Of a DNA stretch of 35,863 nt, positions 6,318-14,177 are shown in pieces. The translations under genes were made by a program, and so were the position numbers. The notes beneath the pieces are model-generated. The model had not been told where the DNA came from. It searched no databases and saw only the letters and a program-made list of their open reading frames with translations. The stretch is from an uncultured Oscillospiraceae bacterium (lineage in GTDB: Bacteria; Bacillota; Clostridia; Oscillospirales; Acutalibacteraceae). The DNA is taken from the NCBI GenBank assembly GCA_948471095.1, contig CAOKRG010000024.1, positions 1 to 35,863 of the forward strand, read 5' to 3'. Within the stretch, counting starts at the first letter, position 1. Every line of letters begins with the position of its first letter.

Positions 6318-8699
6318 ATGGATTTTGAGAAAGAGGAAATACTGGCCCTGCGCCGCCAGGTGCTGGAAAAGGATTTCTCCCGCATGAACCAGCGCCAGCA
6401 GGAGGCGGTGTTCCACACAGACGGTCCCCTGCTTATTTTGGCCGGGGCAGGCAGCGGCAAAACCACCGTGCTGGTCAACCGCATCGCCAACCTGGTGCGC
6501 TATGGCAAAGCCTACCACAGCGGTTTTTTGCAGCCAGAATTCACCGATGAGGACGCGGCCAGCTGCAAAGCCTACTTAGAGGGCGGGGAGCTCTCCCCCA
6601 TCAGCCGGGCGAGGCTCTCCGTTTCGGCCTGCCTGCCCTGGAAGATCATGGCCATCACCTTTACCAACAAGGCGGCCGGGGAGCTCAAGGACCGCCTGTG
6701 CGCCATGCTGGGCCCGGAGGGCCAGGACGTGTGGGCCATGACCTTCCACTCCAGCTGCGCCCGCATGCTCCGCCGGGACGGGGACCGGCTGGGCTACAGC
6801 GGCCATTTCACCATCTACGACACGGACGACTCCCGCCGCCTGATGAAGGACGTGATGCGGGACCTGGAGATCAACGAGAAGGCCCTGGGCCACAAGGCCA
6901 TTCTCAGCGCCATCTCCCACGCCAAGGACAGCCTGGTCTCCCCCGAGGAGTACGAGGTCCAGGCCGGGGCCGACTTCCGCCTTAAGCTCATTGCCCGGGC
7001 CTACCGGGCCTACCAGCGGCGGCTGGAGGACTCGGACGCCATGGACTTCGACGACCTGCTGGTGAACGCGGTGCGGCTCTTTCAGAAGTGCCCCGACGTG
7101 CTGGAATACTACCAGGACCGCTTCCGCTACATTATGGTGGACGAATACCAGGACACCAACCACGCCCAGTATGAGTTTGTGAGCCTTCTGGCCAAAAAGC
7201 ACAACAACCTGTGCGTGGTGGGGGACGACGACCAGAGCATCTATAAGTTCCGGGGCGCTACCATTGAGAATATCATGAATTTTGAGGAAGAATATCCAGA
7301 GGCCAAGGTGGTGCGCCTGGAGCAGAACTACCGCTCCACCCAGAACATTCTGGACGCGGCCAACGCGGTCATCGCCAACAACCTGGAGCGCAAGGGCAAG
7401 ACCCTGTGGACCGCCGCCGGGGCCGGGGAAAAGCTTCGCCTGCACACCGCCGAAAACGAGCAGGACGAGGCGGAGCGCATTGCCAAAACCATTTTGGACG
7501 GGGTGGCCAAGGGCCGGAAGTTCTCGGACTACGCCATTTTGTACCGGATGAACTCCCAGTCCCTGACCTTTGAACGGAACTTTGCCAAGTCCGGCCTGCC
7601 CCACCGGATCATCGGCGGCACCCGCTTCTTCGACCGCAAGGAGGTCCGGGACATGATCGCCTATTTGAGCGTGGTGAACAACCCCGGGGACGAGATCCGC
7701 CTGCGGCGCATTCTCAATGTGCCCCGGCGGGGCATTGGGGAAAAGACGGCGGATACCGCCTCCCAGATCGGCCAGCAGGTGGGCGAGGGCATGTTCCAGG
7801 TGCTCTGCCATCCGGCGGACTTCCCGGCCATTGCCCGGGCGGCCAGCAAGCTGCTGCCCTTTGCCGCCATGATGAACGGCCTGATGGAGAAAAACGAGGC
7901 CGGTATGGCTCCCAGCGAGCTGTACGGGGAGCTTTTGGAGCAGACCGGCTATCTGGATTTTCTCAAAACCGACGAGCCGGAGAAGGCCGAGGACCGCATG
8001 GAGAACGTGCGGGAGCTCTCCACCATGCTCCAGCGCTATGAGCAGGAGAACGGGGACGAGGCCAGCCTCTCCGGCTTTTTGGAGGAGGTGGCCCTGTTCA
8101 CGGACATCGACAACTACGACGCGGGCGCGGACTCCACCGTGCTGATGACCATCCACTCGGCCAAGGGTCTGGAATTCCCGGTGGTCTTCCTGCCCGGCTG
8201 GGAGGAGGGGGTGTTCCCCGGCAACGCGGTGCTTTACGACCCCAGCCAGGTGGAGGAGGAACGCCGCCTGGCCTATGTGGCCATCACCCGGGCTAGGGAG
8301 GAGCTGTACCTCTATCATGCCGAGAGCCGGATGATTTTCGGCTCCACCACCCACAACCGGGTCTCCCGGTTTGTGGACGAGATCCCCCCGGAGCTGGTGG
8401 AGCGCAGCCGCTCCCGGGACTATGCCGTGCGGCCGGAGACAATGAGTTTTGCCGCCGGGAACCCGGCGGGCGGGACCCAGCGCAAACCAGGGGGCCTGCC
8501 CACCTACCGCCCCACCCCCCACAAGCCCGCCCCCGCCGGAACCTACAAGCCCGGGGACACGGTGCGGCACAAGGCCTTCGGGACCGGGCTCATCCTCAAC
8601 GCCACGGCCATGGCCAACGACACCCTTTTGGAGATCGCCTTTGACAAGGTGGGCACCAAAAAGCTGATGGCTAATTTTGCCCGCCTAACTAAGCTATAG
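6318..8699 (+). CDS. pcrA: UvrD/PcrA-like superfamily 1 ATP-dependent DNA helicase
   Basis: This 793-residue protein is a 3'-5' SF1A helicase acting in DNA repair and replication-conflict resolution. Motif I is LAGAGSGKTT (Lys48), motif II VDEYQDT (Asp275, Glu276), motif III GDDDQSIYKFRGA, motif IV NYRSTQ, motif V TIHSAKGLEFPVVF and motif VI YVAITRAREEL. The C-terminus (from about 735, PGDTVRHKAFGTG) is the Tudor-like tail of PcrA that contacts RNA polymerase. Between motifs I and Ia there is an insertion of roughly 35-40 residues (about 63-100) compared with Bacillus PcrA. The start has AGAAAGG upstream. It is preceded by leader element A. Whether it is the housekeeping PcrA or a paralogue needs genome context. 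Confidence 0.9.
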   Translation: MDFEKEEILALRRQVLEKDFSRMNQRQQEAVFHTDGPLLILAGAGSGKTTVLVNRIANLVRYGKAYHSGFLQPEFTDEDAASCKAYLEGGELSPISRARLSVSACLPWKIMAITFTNKAAGELKDRLCAMLGPEGQDVWAMTFHSSCARMLRRDGDRLGYSGHFTIYDTDDSRRLMKDVMRDLEINEKALGHKAILSAISHAKDSLVSPEEYEVQAGADFRLKLIARAYRAYQRRLEDSDAMDFDDLLVNAVRLFQKCPDVLEYYQDRFRYIMVDEYQDTNHAQYEFVSLLAKKHNNLCVVGDDDQSIYKFRGATIENIMNFEEEYPEAKVVRLEQNYRSTQNILDAANAVIANNLERKGKTLWTAAGAGEKLRLHTAENEQDEAERIAKTILDGVAKGRKFSDYAILYRMNSQSLTFERNFAKSGLPHRIIGGTRFFDRKEVRDMIAYLSVVNNPGDEIRLRRILNVPRRGIGEKTADTASQIGQQVGEGMFQVLCHPADFPAIARAASKLLPFAAMMNGLMEKNEAGMAPSELYGELLEQTGYLDFLKTDEPEKAEDRMENVRELSTMLQRYEQENGDEASLSGFLEEVALFTDIDNYDAGADSTVLMTIHSAKGLEFPVVFLPGWEEGVFPGNAVLYDPSQVEEERRLAYVAITRAREELYLYHAESRMIFGSTTHNRVSRFVDEIPPELVERSRSRDYAVRPETMSFAAGNPAGGTQRKPGGLPTYRPTPHKPAPAGTYKPGDTVRHKAFGTGLILNATAMANDTLLEIAFDKVGTKKLMANFARLTKL

Positions 8700-8700
8700 T

Positions 8701-9085
8701 TAGAACCTGTATTCACAGCCAGAGAATTACCACTCAGCTAAAGGCAAGCAATGTACGCGGTCAAGGGGCGTTAGGCCCCTTGCGGGTTCTTAGGGCAGAG
8801 CCCTAAGCCGCCGGAGGCCAAAATATACTTCATGGGCCGTAGGCCCACTTCGGGACGTAGTCCCGACTTTGCTTTTCCTATCGTTTGGTGCAGAAGTAAT
8901 ATAATAAAAAGAGGAATGTCCAAAGGGGCGCAGTTTATGGAGAATGATACGGAGTGGGGTCTCGCCTGCCGGCTCGGTCGGGTCAGAACGCTTCCCACTG
9001 GGAAGCTTCCCCCTCCGGCGGCCAGGGTTTCACCCTGGACTGGACCAAACTTTTTGAAAAAAGTTTGGATCAAAAACTTTTACTG
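8701..9085. repeat. Two abutting hairpin-rich repeat elements between helicase and nitrilase genes
   Basis: The 450-bp gap contains no gene. Bases 8763-8807 hold two perfect hairpins: AAGGGGC-GTTAG-GCCCCTT (8763-8781) and CTTAGGGC-AGA-GCCCTAAG (8789-8807). After them come TGGGCC-GTA-GGCCCA and CGGGAC-GTA-GTCCCG at 8834-8865. In reverse orientation the first two match, loop for loop, the element at 17340-17383. From 8912 a second element begins with a degenerate left end (GGAATGTCCAAAGGGGCG) related to 21121 and 33855. It contains the hairpins GCTTCCC-ACT-GGGAAGC (8990-9006) and CCAAACTTTT/AAAAGTTTGG (9045-9068) and ends in AAAAACTTTTACTGG. No right terminal repeat is seen. Confidence 0.7.
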
Positions 9086-9148
9086 GCTCACTGACCAGCC
9101 TATTTTCCTTTCTCAACGCGTTTGAACACTTTCTAAAGGAGGAACCCT

Positions 9149-9835
9149 ATGAGAATCTGCCTGACCATACCCGAGCGCTATGCCGCTCAAACGGAACTGC
9201 CCGCCGCTTTCTCCGCCGGGGAGGCGGACTTATATGTATTTCCCGAGGGCTTCCTCCGCTCCCAGGCCGGCCTGGCCTTGGCCCTGGCCCTGACGGCGGA
9301 TCTGCCCGCCACCGTGGTCGCGGGCTTCCGGGAGGGGGATTGGGAGAAGGCCCTGGTCATCGAAAACGGCGCGGTCACGGACGAGTACGCCAAGTGCGTC
9401 CTGACCGGCGGCGAGAAAGCCAAGGGCAAGCGGCCGGGGGAGGAGATCCGGTGCCTGAAGAGCCGCCTGGGCAAGCTGGCCGTGCCCATCTGCTATGAGC
9501 TGCATTTTCCCGAGGTCTGCCGGGTCATGGCTTTGGAGGACCCGGTACTGCTGGTCAACCCCATCGGCACGGGCATGTACCACGCGCTGCAATACGGCCA
9601 GTGGCGGGCCTTGGCGCGGGCCCGGGCCATTGAGAACGAGGTCCCCGTAGTAGGCTGCTGCCACTTCTGTGGGGAGATACCCCTGGCCTTTGCCTTTGAC
9701 CGCGCCGGGGAGAGCCGTCTGGAAGTGATAAACCAGCGGGGCAGCTTTTTCGTTGACTTGGACCTGCGCCCCCAAAAGCCTCTCGGCTACTTTGCGGACC
9801 GCAGGCCGGAGCTGTTTGGGCGGCTGGCCCGATGA
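9149..9835 (+). CDS. Carbon-nitrogen hydrolase (nitrilase superfamily)
   Basis: At 228 residues this is a short nitrilase-superfamily protein with all three catalytic residues visible: Glu33 in YVFPEGF, Lys82 in EYAKCVL and Cys115 in AVPICYELHFPEV. Members hydrolyse or condense non-peptide C-N bonds of amides or nitriles in the cytoplasm; the substrate here is unknown. The usual length is 260-300, so it lacks some peripheral loops. The start has a perfect AAAGGAGG site. It is the first gene of a tight operon: 15 nt to the GNAT gene, then an ABC exporter pair. That suggests it modifies or degrades a small molecule handled by the transporter, which is inference. Confidence 0.85.
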   Translation: MRICLTIPERYAAQTELPAAFSAGEADLYVFPEGFLRSQAGLALALALTADLPATVVAGFREGDWEKALVIENGAVTDEYAKCVLTGGEKAKGKRPGEEIRCLKSRLGKLAVPICYELHFPEVCRVMALEDPVLLVNPIGTGMYHALQYGQWRALARARAIENEVPVVGCCHFCGEIPLAFAFDRAGESRLEVINQRGSFFVDLDLRPQKPLGYFADRRPELFGRLAR

Positions 9836-9850
9836 GAGGAGCGCGCAAAT

Positions 9851-10309
9851 ATGGTTAGACGAATCGAAGATGAGAACCGGAAGAAATGGGCCTGCCGTTC
9901 CGTGCTGGAGGCCCTGCCGGACTGGTTTGGCAACCCGGAGAGCGTGGAGGAATATACAGAGGCCTGCGGCGGGCTGCCCCTTTGGGCGGAGCTGGAGGGA
10001 GAGACCGCCCAGGGCTTCATCGCCTTCCGGCCCACCAGCCGGTATGCGGGGGAAATCTATGTGATGGGCGTAAGGCAGGAGCGCCACCGGCAGGGCCTGG
10101 GCCGGGCGCTGTTTGCGGCCCTGTACGCCTATGCCAGGGAGCGGGGCTTCCGGTTTTTGACGGTAAAGACCGTAGAGATGGGCCGCTACCCGGACTATGA
10201 CCGGACCAACCGCTTTTACCAGTCCCTGGGCTTTGTGGAGCTGGAATGCTTCCCCACCCTCTGGGATGAGGCCAACCCCTGCCAGATTTATGTGATGGAT
10301 GTGAAGTGA
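9851..10309 (+). CDS. GNAT family N-acetyltransferase
   Basis: The 152-residue protein shows the GNAT acetyl-CoA site: VMGVRQERHRQGLGRALFAA fits the V-x-x-x-x-Q/R-x-x-G-x-G/A signature at about residues 74-93. A late TNRFYQSLGFVELE segment (about 120-133) is the typical motif B region with the conserved tyrosine. It should transfer an acetyl group from acetyl-CoA to an amine; the acceptor is unknown. GAGGAG lies upstream of the ATG. The gene is in an operon after the nitrilase-family gene and its stop is one base before the next start. With the adjacent exporter genes, a role in modifying a toxic or signalling amine is possible. Confidence 0.85.
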   Translation: MVRRIEDENRKKWACRSVLEALPDWFGNPESVEEYTEACGGLPLWAELEGETAQGFIAFRPTSRYAGEIYVMGVRQERHRQGLGRALFAALYAYARERGFRFLTVKTVEMGRYPDYDRTNRFYQSLGFVELECFPTLWDEANPCQIYVMDVK

Positions 10310-10310
10310 G

Positions 10311-12047
10311 ATGAAAAAACTGCTGATCTACCTGAAAGAGTACCGGAAGGAGTGCGTGCTGGGGCCGCTCTTCAAGCTGCTGGAGGCCTCCTTCGAGCTG
10401 CTGGTGCCCCTGGTCATGGCGGCGGTAATTGACACGGGGATTCAAAACGCGGACCGGGGGTACGTGGTCCGCATGTGCCTGGTGCTGGTAGCCCTGGGCG
10501 TGGTGGGGCTCGGCTGCTCCCTGACCGCCCAGTTCTTCGCGGCCAAGGCCTCTGTGGGCTTTGCGGCCAAGCTGCGGGCGGCCCTCTTCGGACGCATCCA
10601 GAGCCTCTCCTACGCGGACCTGGACCGGGAGGGGACCTCCACCATGATCACCCGCATGACCAGCGACATAAACCAGGTGCAGAACGGCATGAACCTGACC
10701 CTGCGGCTGCTGCTGCGGTCCCCGTTTGTGGTGTTCGGGGCCATGGCCATGGCGTTCACCATCGACTGGAAAGCCGCCCTCATTTTCGTGGCCGTCATCC
10801 CCCTGCTGTCCCTGGTGGTCTTCGGGGTGATGCTCTGGACCATGCCCCGCTACAAACAGGTGCAGGCGGGGCTGGACCAGGTGCTCTCCGCCGCCCGGGA
10901 AAACCTCACCGGCGTGCGGGTGGTGCGGGCCTTTGGCCGGGAGGAGGCGGAGATCGAGGGCTTTGAGGCCCAGAACAACGCCTTGACCCATTTGCAGGTC
11001 TTCGTGGGCAAGGTCTCCGCCCTGATGAACCCCGTGACCTATATCATCGTCAATCTGGGGGCCGTGGCGCTGATCTGGGCCGGGGCCCTGCGGGTGGACG
11101 CGGGCCTGATCACCCAGGGCGCGGTGGTGGCCCTGCTCAACTATATGTCCCAAATTCTAGTGGAGCTGGTAAAGCTGGCCAACCTGATTATTAACATCAC
11201 CAAGGCCCTGGCCTGCGCCAACCGGGTGGCCGCCGTGCTGGACCTGACCCCAAGCCTGGCCTCCCCGGCCCAGGGCCGGGCGGGCGGCGGCGGGGCCGTG
11301 GAGTTTGACCATGTTTCCCTCACCTACCCCGGAGCCGGGGCCCCCTCTCTGACGGACATTACCTTTACGGCCCGGCCCGGGGACGTGATCGGCGTCATCG
11401 GCGGCACGGGCAGCGGCAAGACCTCTTTGGTGAACCTGATCCCCCGGTTTTACGAGGCCACGGAGGGCCGGGTGCTGGCGGGCGGCGCGGACGTACGGGA
11501 CTGGCCCCTGGACAAGCTGCGGCGGCAGGTGGGCGTGGCTCCCCAAAAGGCCGTGCTCTTTCAGGGGACCATCCGGGAGAACCTGCTGTGGGGCAATGAA
11601 AACGCGGACAGCGCCGCCCTGTGGAAGGCCCTGGAGACCGCCCAGGCCAAGGACTTTGTGGAGCAAAAGCCCAAGGGTCTGGAAGAGCCGGTGGAGCAAG
11701 GAGGGCGGAACTTCTCCGGGGGCCAGCGCCAGCGGCTGACCATTGCCCGGGCCCTGGTACGCAGGCCCGAGATTTTAATTTTGGACGACAGCGCCAGCGC
11801 CCTGGACCTGGCCACGGACGCCCGGCTGCGCCAGGCCCTCCGAAGCCTGGACTACCGGCCCACGGTGTTCATCGTGTCCCAGCGGGCCTCCTCCATCCGG
11901 CACGCGGACCAGATCATCGTGCTGGAGGACGGCGCGGCGGTAGGCATAGGGACCCACGAGGCCCTGCTGGAAAGCTGCCAGGTCTACCGGGAGATCTATG
12001 AGTCCCAGTTTGAGAAGGGAGGCGGGGAACATGGCCAAAAGGGCTGA
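10311..12047 (+). CDS. ABC exporter half-transporter, subunit with degenerate ATP site
   Basis: The 578-residue protein has an N-terminal six-helix exporter domain (about 1-310) and a C-terminal ATPase domain. Walker A is GGTGSGKTS, the signature is FSGGQRQRL and Walker B ends ILILDDSASALD. The catalytic glutamate after Walker B is therefore aspartate. The switch region reads FIVSQRASS, with Gln in place of the usual His. These features mark the non-canonical member of heterodimeric exporters such as TM287/288 or BmrCD. Its partner follows with a 17-bp overlap. It is predicted to export a drug, lipid or peptide across the membrane. The substrate is unknown. Confidence 0.92.
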   Translation: MKKLLIYLKEYRKECVLGPLFKLLEASFELLVPLVMAAVIDTGIQNADRGYVVRMCLVLVALGVVGLGCSLTAQFFAAKASVGFAAKLRAALFGRIQSLSYADLDREGTSTMITRMTSDINQVQNGMNLTLRLLLRSPFVVFGAMAMAFTIDWKAALIFVAVIPLLSLVVFGVMLWTMPRYKQVQAGLDQVLSAARENLTGVRVVRAFGREEAEIEGFEAQNNALTHLQVFVGKVSALMNPVTYIIVNLGAVALIWAGALRVDAGLITQGAVVALLNYMSQILVELVKLANLIINITKALACANRVAAVLDLTPSLASPAQGRAGGGGAVEFDHVSLTYPGAGAPSLTDITFTARPGDVIGVIGGTGSGKTSLVNLIPRFYEATEGRVLAGGADVRDWPLDKLRRQVGVAPQKAVLFQGTIRENLLWGNENADSAALWKALETAQAKDFVEQKPKGLEEPVEQGGRNFSGGQRQRLTIARALVRRPEILILDDSASALDLATDARLRQALRSLDYRPTVFIVSQRASSIRHADQIIVLEDGAAVGIGTHEALLESCQVYREIYESQFEKGGGEHGQKG

Positions 12048-13779
12048 GAAGGGCACGTTGAAAAAGGTATTGCGCTACATCCGGCGCTATTGGTTCTTCG
12101 TAGGGCTCTCGGTGGTGCTGGCGGCGGTCTCCGTGGCGGGGACGCTGTACATTCCCATCCTCACCGGCGGCGCGGTGGATTTGATCTTGGGCCCCGGTCA
12201 GGTGGACTTTCCCGCCATTGGGAAAATCCTGGGGCGGATCGGCTTCATGATCGCCCTGGCGGCCCTGGCCCAGTGGCTGATGAGCGTCATCAACAACCGC
12301 GTCACCTACCGGGTGGTGCGGGACATCCGCAACGAGGCCTTCCGGCATCTGCAAGAGCTGCCCCTGGGGTACCTGGACGGCCACCCCACCGGGGAGATCG
12401 TCAGCCGGGTCATCGCGGACGTGGACCAGTTCGCGGACGGCCTCTTAATGGGCTTTACCCAGCTCTTTACCGGCGTCATCACCATTTTGGGCACCTTGGG
12501 CTTCATGCTCTCGGTCAATGGGGCCATCACCTTGGTGGTGCTGCTGGTCACGCCGGTCTCCCTGGTCGTGGCGGCGTTCATCGCCAAAAGCACCTACAGC
12601 ATGTTCCGGCTTCAGTCCCAGGTGCGGGGGGAGCAGACCGCCTTTGTGGAGGAGATGGTGGGAAACCAGAAGGTGGTCCAGGCCTTTGGGCGGGAGGCCC
12701 AGGCCCAGGCGCGCTTTGGGGAGATGAACGAGCGGCTGCGCCAGTGCTCCCTGCGGGCCATCTTCTTTTCCTCCATCACCAACCCCTCCACCCGGTTTGT
12801 CAACTCCTTGGTTTACACCGGAGTAGGCGTGGCCGGGGCCTTGGCGGTAATTGGCGGGGGCCTGACCGTGGGCCAGCTCTCCTGCTTTTTAAGCTATGCC
12901 AACCAGTACACCAAGCCCTTTAACGAGATTTCCGGGGTGGTTACCGAGCTGCAAAACGCCCTGGCCTGCGCCGCCCGGGTGTTCGAGCTCATGGAGGAGG
13001 AGCCTCAGCTCCCCGACGGGCCGGACGCCGTCAGCCTGGGCGAAGCGCGGGGGCGCGTCCGGGTGGAGGACGTCTCCTTCTCCTACAAGCCGGGCCAGCG
13101 GCTCATCGAGGGCTTCAGCCTGGACGTGAAGCCCGGCCAGCGCATCGCTTTGGTGGGCCCCACAGGCTGCGGCAAGACCACGGTGATCAACCTGCTCATG
13201 CGCTTTTACGATGTGAACGGCGGGTCCATTCAGATCGACGGCCATGACCTGCGCCAATTGACCCGCAAGAGCCTGCGCCGGAACTTCGGCATGGTGCTGC
13301 AGGACACCTGGCTGAAAAGGGGCACCGTGCGGGAAAACATCGCCTATGGCAGGCCGGACGCCACCTTGGAAGAGGTGGTGGAGGCCGCCAAGGCCGCCCA
13401 CGCCCACAGCTTCATCCGGCGGCTGCCCCAGGGCTATGACACGGTGATCGGCGAGGAGGCCGGGGGCCTGAGCCAGGGGCAGAAGCAGCTGCTGTGCATC
13501 GCCCGGGTGATGCTGAGCCTGCCGCCCATGCTGATTCTGGACGAGGCCACCTCCTCCATCGACACCCGGACCGAGCACCGGATTCAGCGGGCCTTTGCCA
13601 AAATGATGCGGGGCCGCACCAGCTTCATCGTGGCCCACCGGCTGTCCACCATCCGGGACGCGGACGTGATTTTGGTCATGCGGGACGGCCATATTATTGA
13701 ACAGGGGAGCCACCGGGAGCTGCTGGAAAAGGGCGGCTTCTACGCGGAGCTGTACGAGAGCCAGTTCGCGGCAACATGA
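12031..13779 (+). CDS. ABC exporter half-transporter, catalytically canonical partner
   Basis: This 582-residue half-transporter starts MAKRAEKGTLKKVLRYIRRY. I chose the ATG at 12031 because GGGAGG precedes it and homologues begin near here; the longer frame from 11998 lies inside the previous gene. It has an exporter membrane domain followed by an ATPase domain with Walker A GPTGCGKTT, signature LSQGQKQLL, Walker B MLILDEATSSID with catalytic Glu, and switch His in IVAHRLST. The signature deviates from LSGGQ, which in a heterodimer faces the partner's degenerate site. Overlap with the preceding gene implies translational coupling. A strong terminator closes the operon just downstream. Confidence 0.92.
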   Translation: MAKRAEKGTLKKVLRYIRRYWFFVGLSVVLAAVSVAGTLYIPILTGGAVDLILGPGQVDFPAIGKILGRIGFMIALAALAQWLMSVINNRVTYRVVRDIRNEAFRHLQELPLGYLDGHPTGEIVSRVIADVDQFADGLLMGFTQLFTGVITILGTLGFMLSVNGAITLVVLLVTPVSLVVAAFIAKSTYSMFRLQSQVRGEQTAFVEEMVGNQKVVQAFGREAQAQARFGEMNERLRQCSLRAIFFSSITNPSTRFVNSLVYTGVGVAGALAVIGGGLTVGQLSCFLSYANQYTKPFNEISGVVTELQNALACAARVFELMEEEPQLPDGPDAVSLGEARGRVRVEDVSFSYKPGQRLIEGFSLDVKPGQRIALVGPTGCGKTTVINLLMRFYDVNGGSIQIDGHDLRQLTRKSLRRNFGMVLQDTWLKRGTVRENIAYGRPDATLEEVVEAAKAAHAHSFIRRLPQGYDTVIGEEAGGLSQGQKQLLCIARVMLSLPPMLILDEATSSIDTRTEHRIQRAFAKMMRGRTSFIVAHRLSTIRDADVILVMRDGHIIEQGSHRELLEKGGFYAELYESQFAAT

Positions 13780-13800
13780 CGGAGGATGGAGAAAATCCGA

Positions 13801-13832
13801 GGGGAAGAGGCGAGCCTCTTCCCCTTTTCTTT
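13801..13832 (+). terminator. Terminator of the nitrilase-GNAT-ABC operon
   Basis: GGGGAAGAGGC and GCCTCTTCCCC form an 11-bp stem with a 2-nt centre (13801-13824), followed by TTTTCTTT. It lies 21 bp after the stop codon. Between here and 14037 I see no gene; the stretch holds only a short AT-rich spot near 13885. Confidence 0.9.
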
Positions 13833-14037
13833 CCGGAGCGAGAACCAACCCGGTTTTGCCTCCCGCTCCATTCCCTGCCTGCGAAAAAAATTTTTAGGAG
13901 CTGGCGCTGCTTTTTGCCTGGGCGGCGCGTCTAATAGATAGGGCAAACCTGCACCTGCAACGGGAAAACAGAGTCCGGGCGGCTTAGAACGCGTGGCCGC
14001 ATGAACAGGCAATACAGACTCTGGAGGCCGGTTCAAC

Positions 14038-14098
14038 TTGATTCTTTCGGCCATGTATGCTAAAATGTACCAGGGCGTACATGAGTGGATTTGTGCCA
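14038..14098 (+). promoter_or_regulatory. Palindromic promoter-leader element, copy B (shortened)
   Basis: TTGATT (14038-14043), 17 bp, TAAAAT (14061-14066) with TG extension. The palindrome TGTAC-CAGGGC-GTACA (14066-14081) again starts on the last -10 base. Its centre has lost a base and one CGC arm compared with copies A, C and D. The hairpin section is missing: the palindrome is followed almost at once by GTGGATTTGTGCCAGAAG, matching the end of the other copies (GTGGATTTATGATAGAAT). It lies about 95 bp upstream of the SLH gene. Confidence 0.6.
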
Positions 14099-14108
14099 GA
14101 AGAAACCA

Positions 14109-14133
14109 GAAACGCCGCAAAGGACGGCGTTTC
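14109..14133 (+). promoter_or_regulatory. 5'-UTR hairpin upstream of the SLH protein
   Basis: GAAACGCCG (14109-14117) pairs with CGGCGTTTC (14125-14133) around a 7-nt loop. It is downstream of promoter copy B and 44 nt before the ATG, so it should form in the leader mRNA. No T run follows, so it is more likely to affect stability or translation than to terminate. Confidence 0.5.
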
Positions 14134-14177
14134 CCGGCTTTTCGCTAAAAATCAAACCATCTTAGGAGACAGAGACT

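Noticed and set aside
6145-6387. Small ORFs beginning at or near the TGTACGC palindrome (also at 24299-24520 and 33844-34116)
   Set aside because: They are translations of the repeated promoter-leader element itself, on either strand, and lack ribosome binding sites. Similar small predicted proteins are known artefacts of such repeats.
6576-8570. 664-codon open frame antisense to the helicase gene
   Set aside because: It is a by-product of GC-rich third positions on the other strand; composition is His/Gly/Val-rich with no domain, and the sense strand has all helicase motifs. The same holds for long antisense frames at 2997-3977, 14220-15788, 17398-18990 and 30732-32159.
11998-12030. Earlier start for the second ABC subunit
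   Set aside because: The extension overlaps the previous gene more deeply and has no ribosome binding site, while GGGAGG precedes the ATG at 12031.
13780-14037. Search for a small RNA or gene between the ABC operon terminator and promoter copy B
   Set aside because: Only a short AT-rich spot and no stable structure or frame was found.
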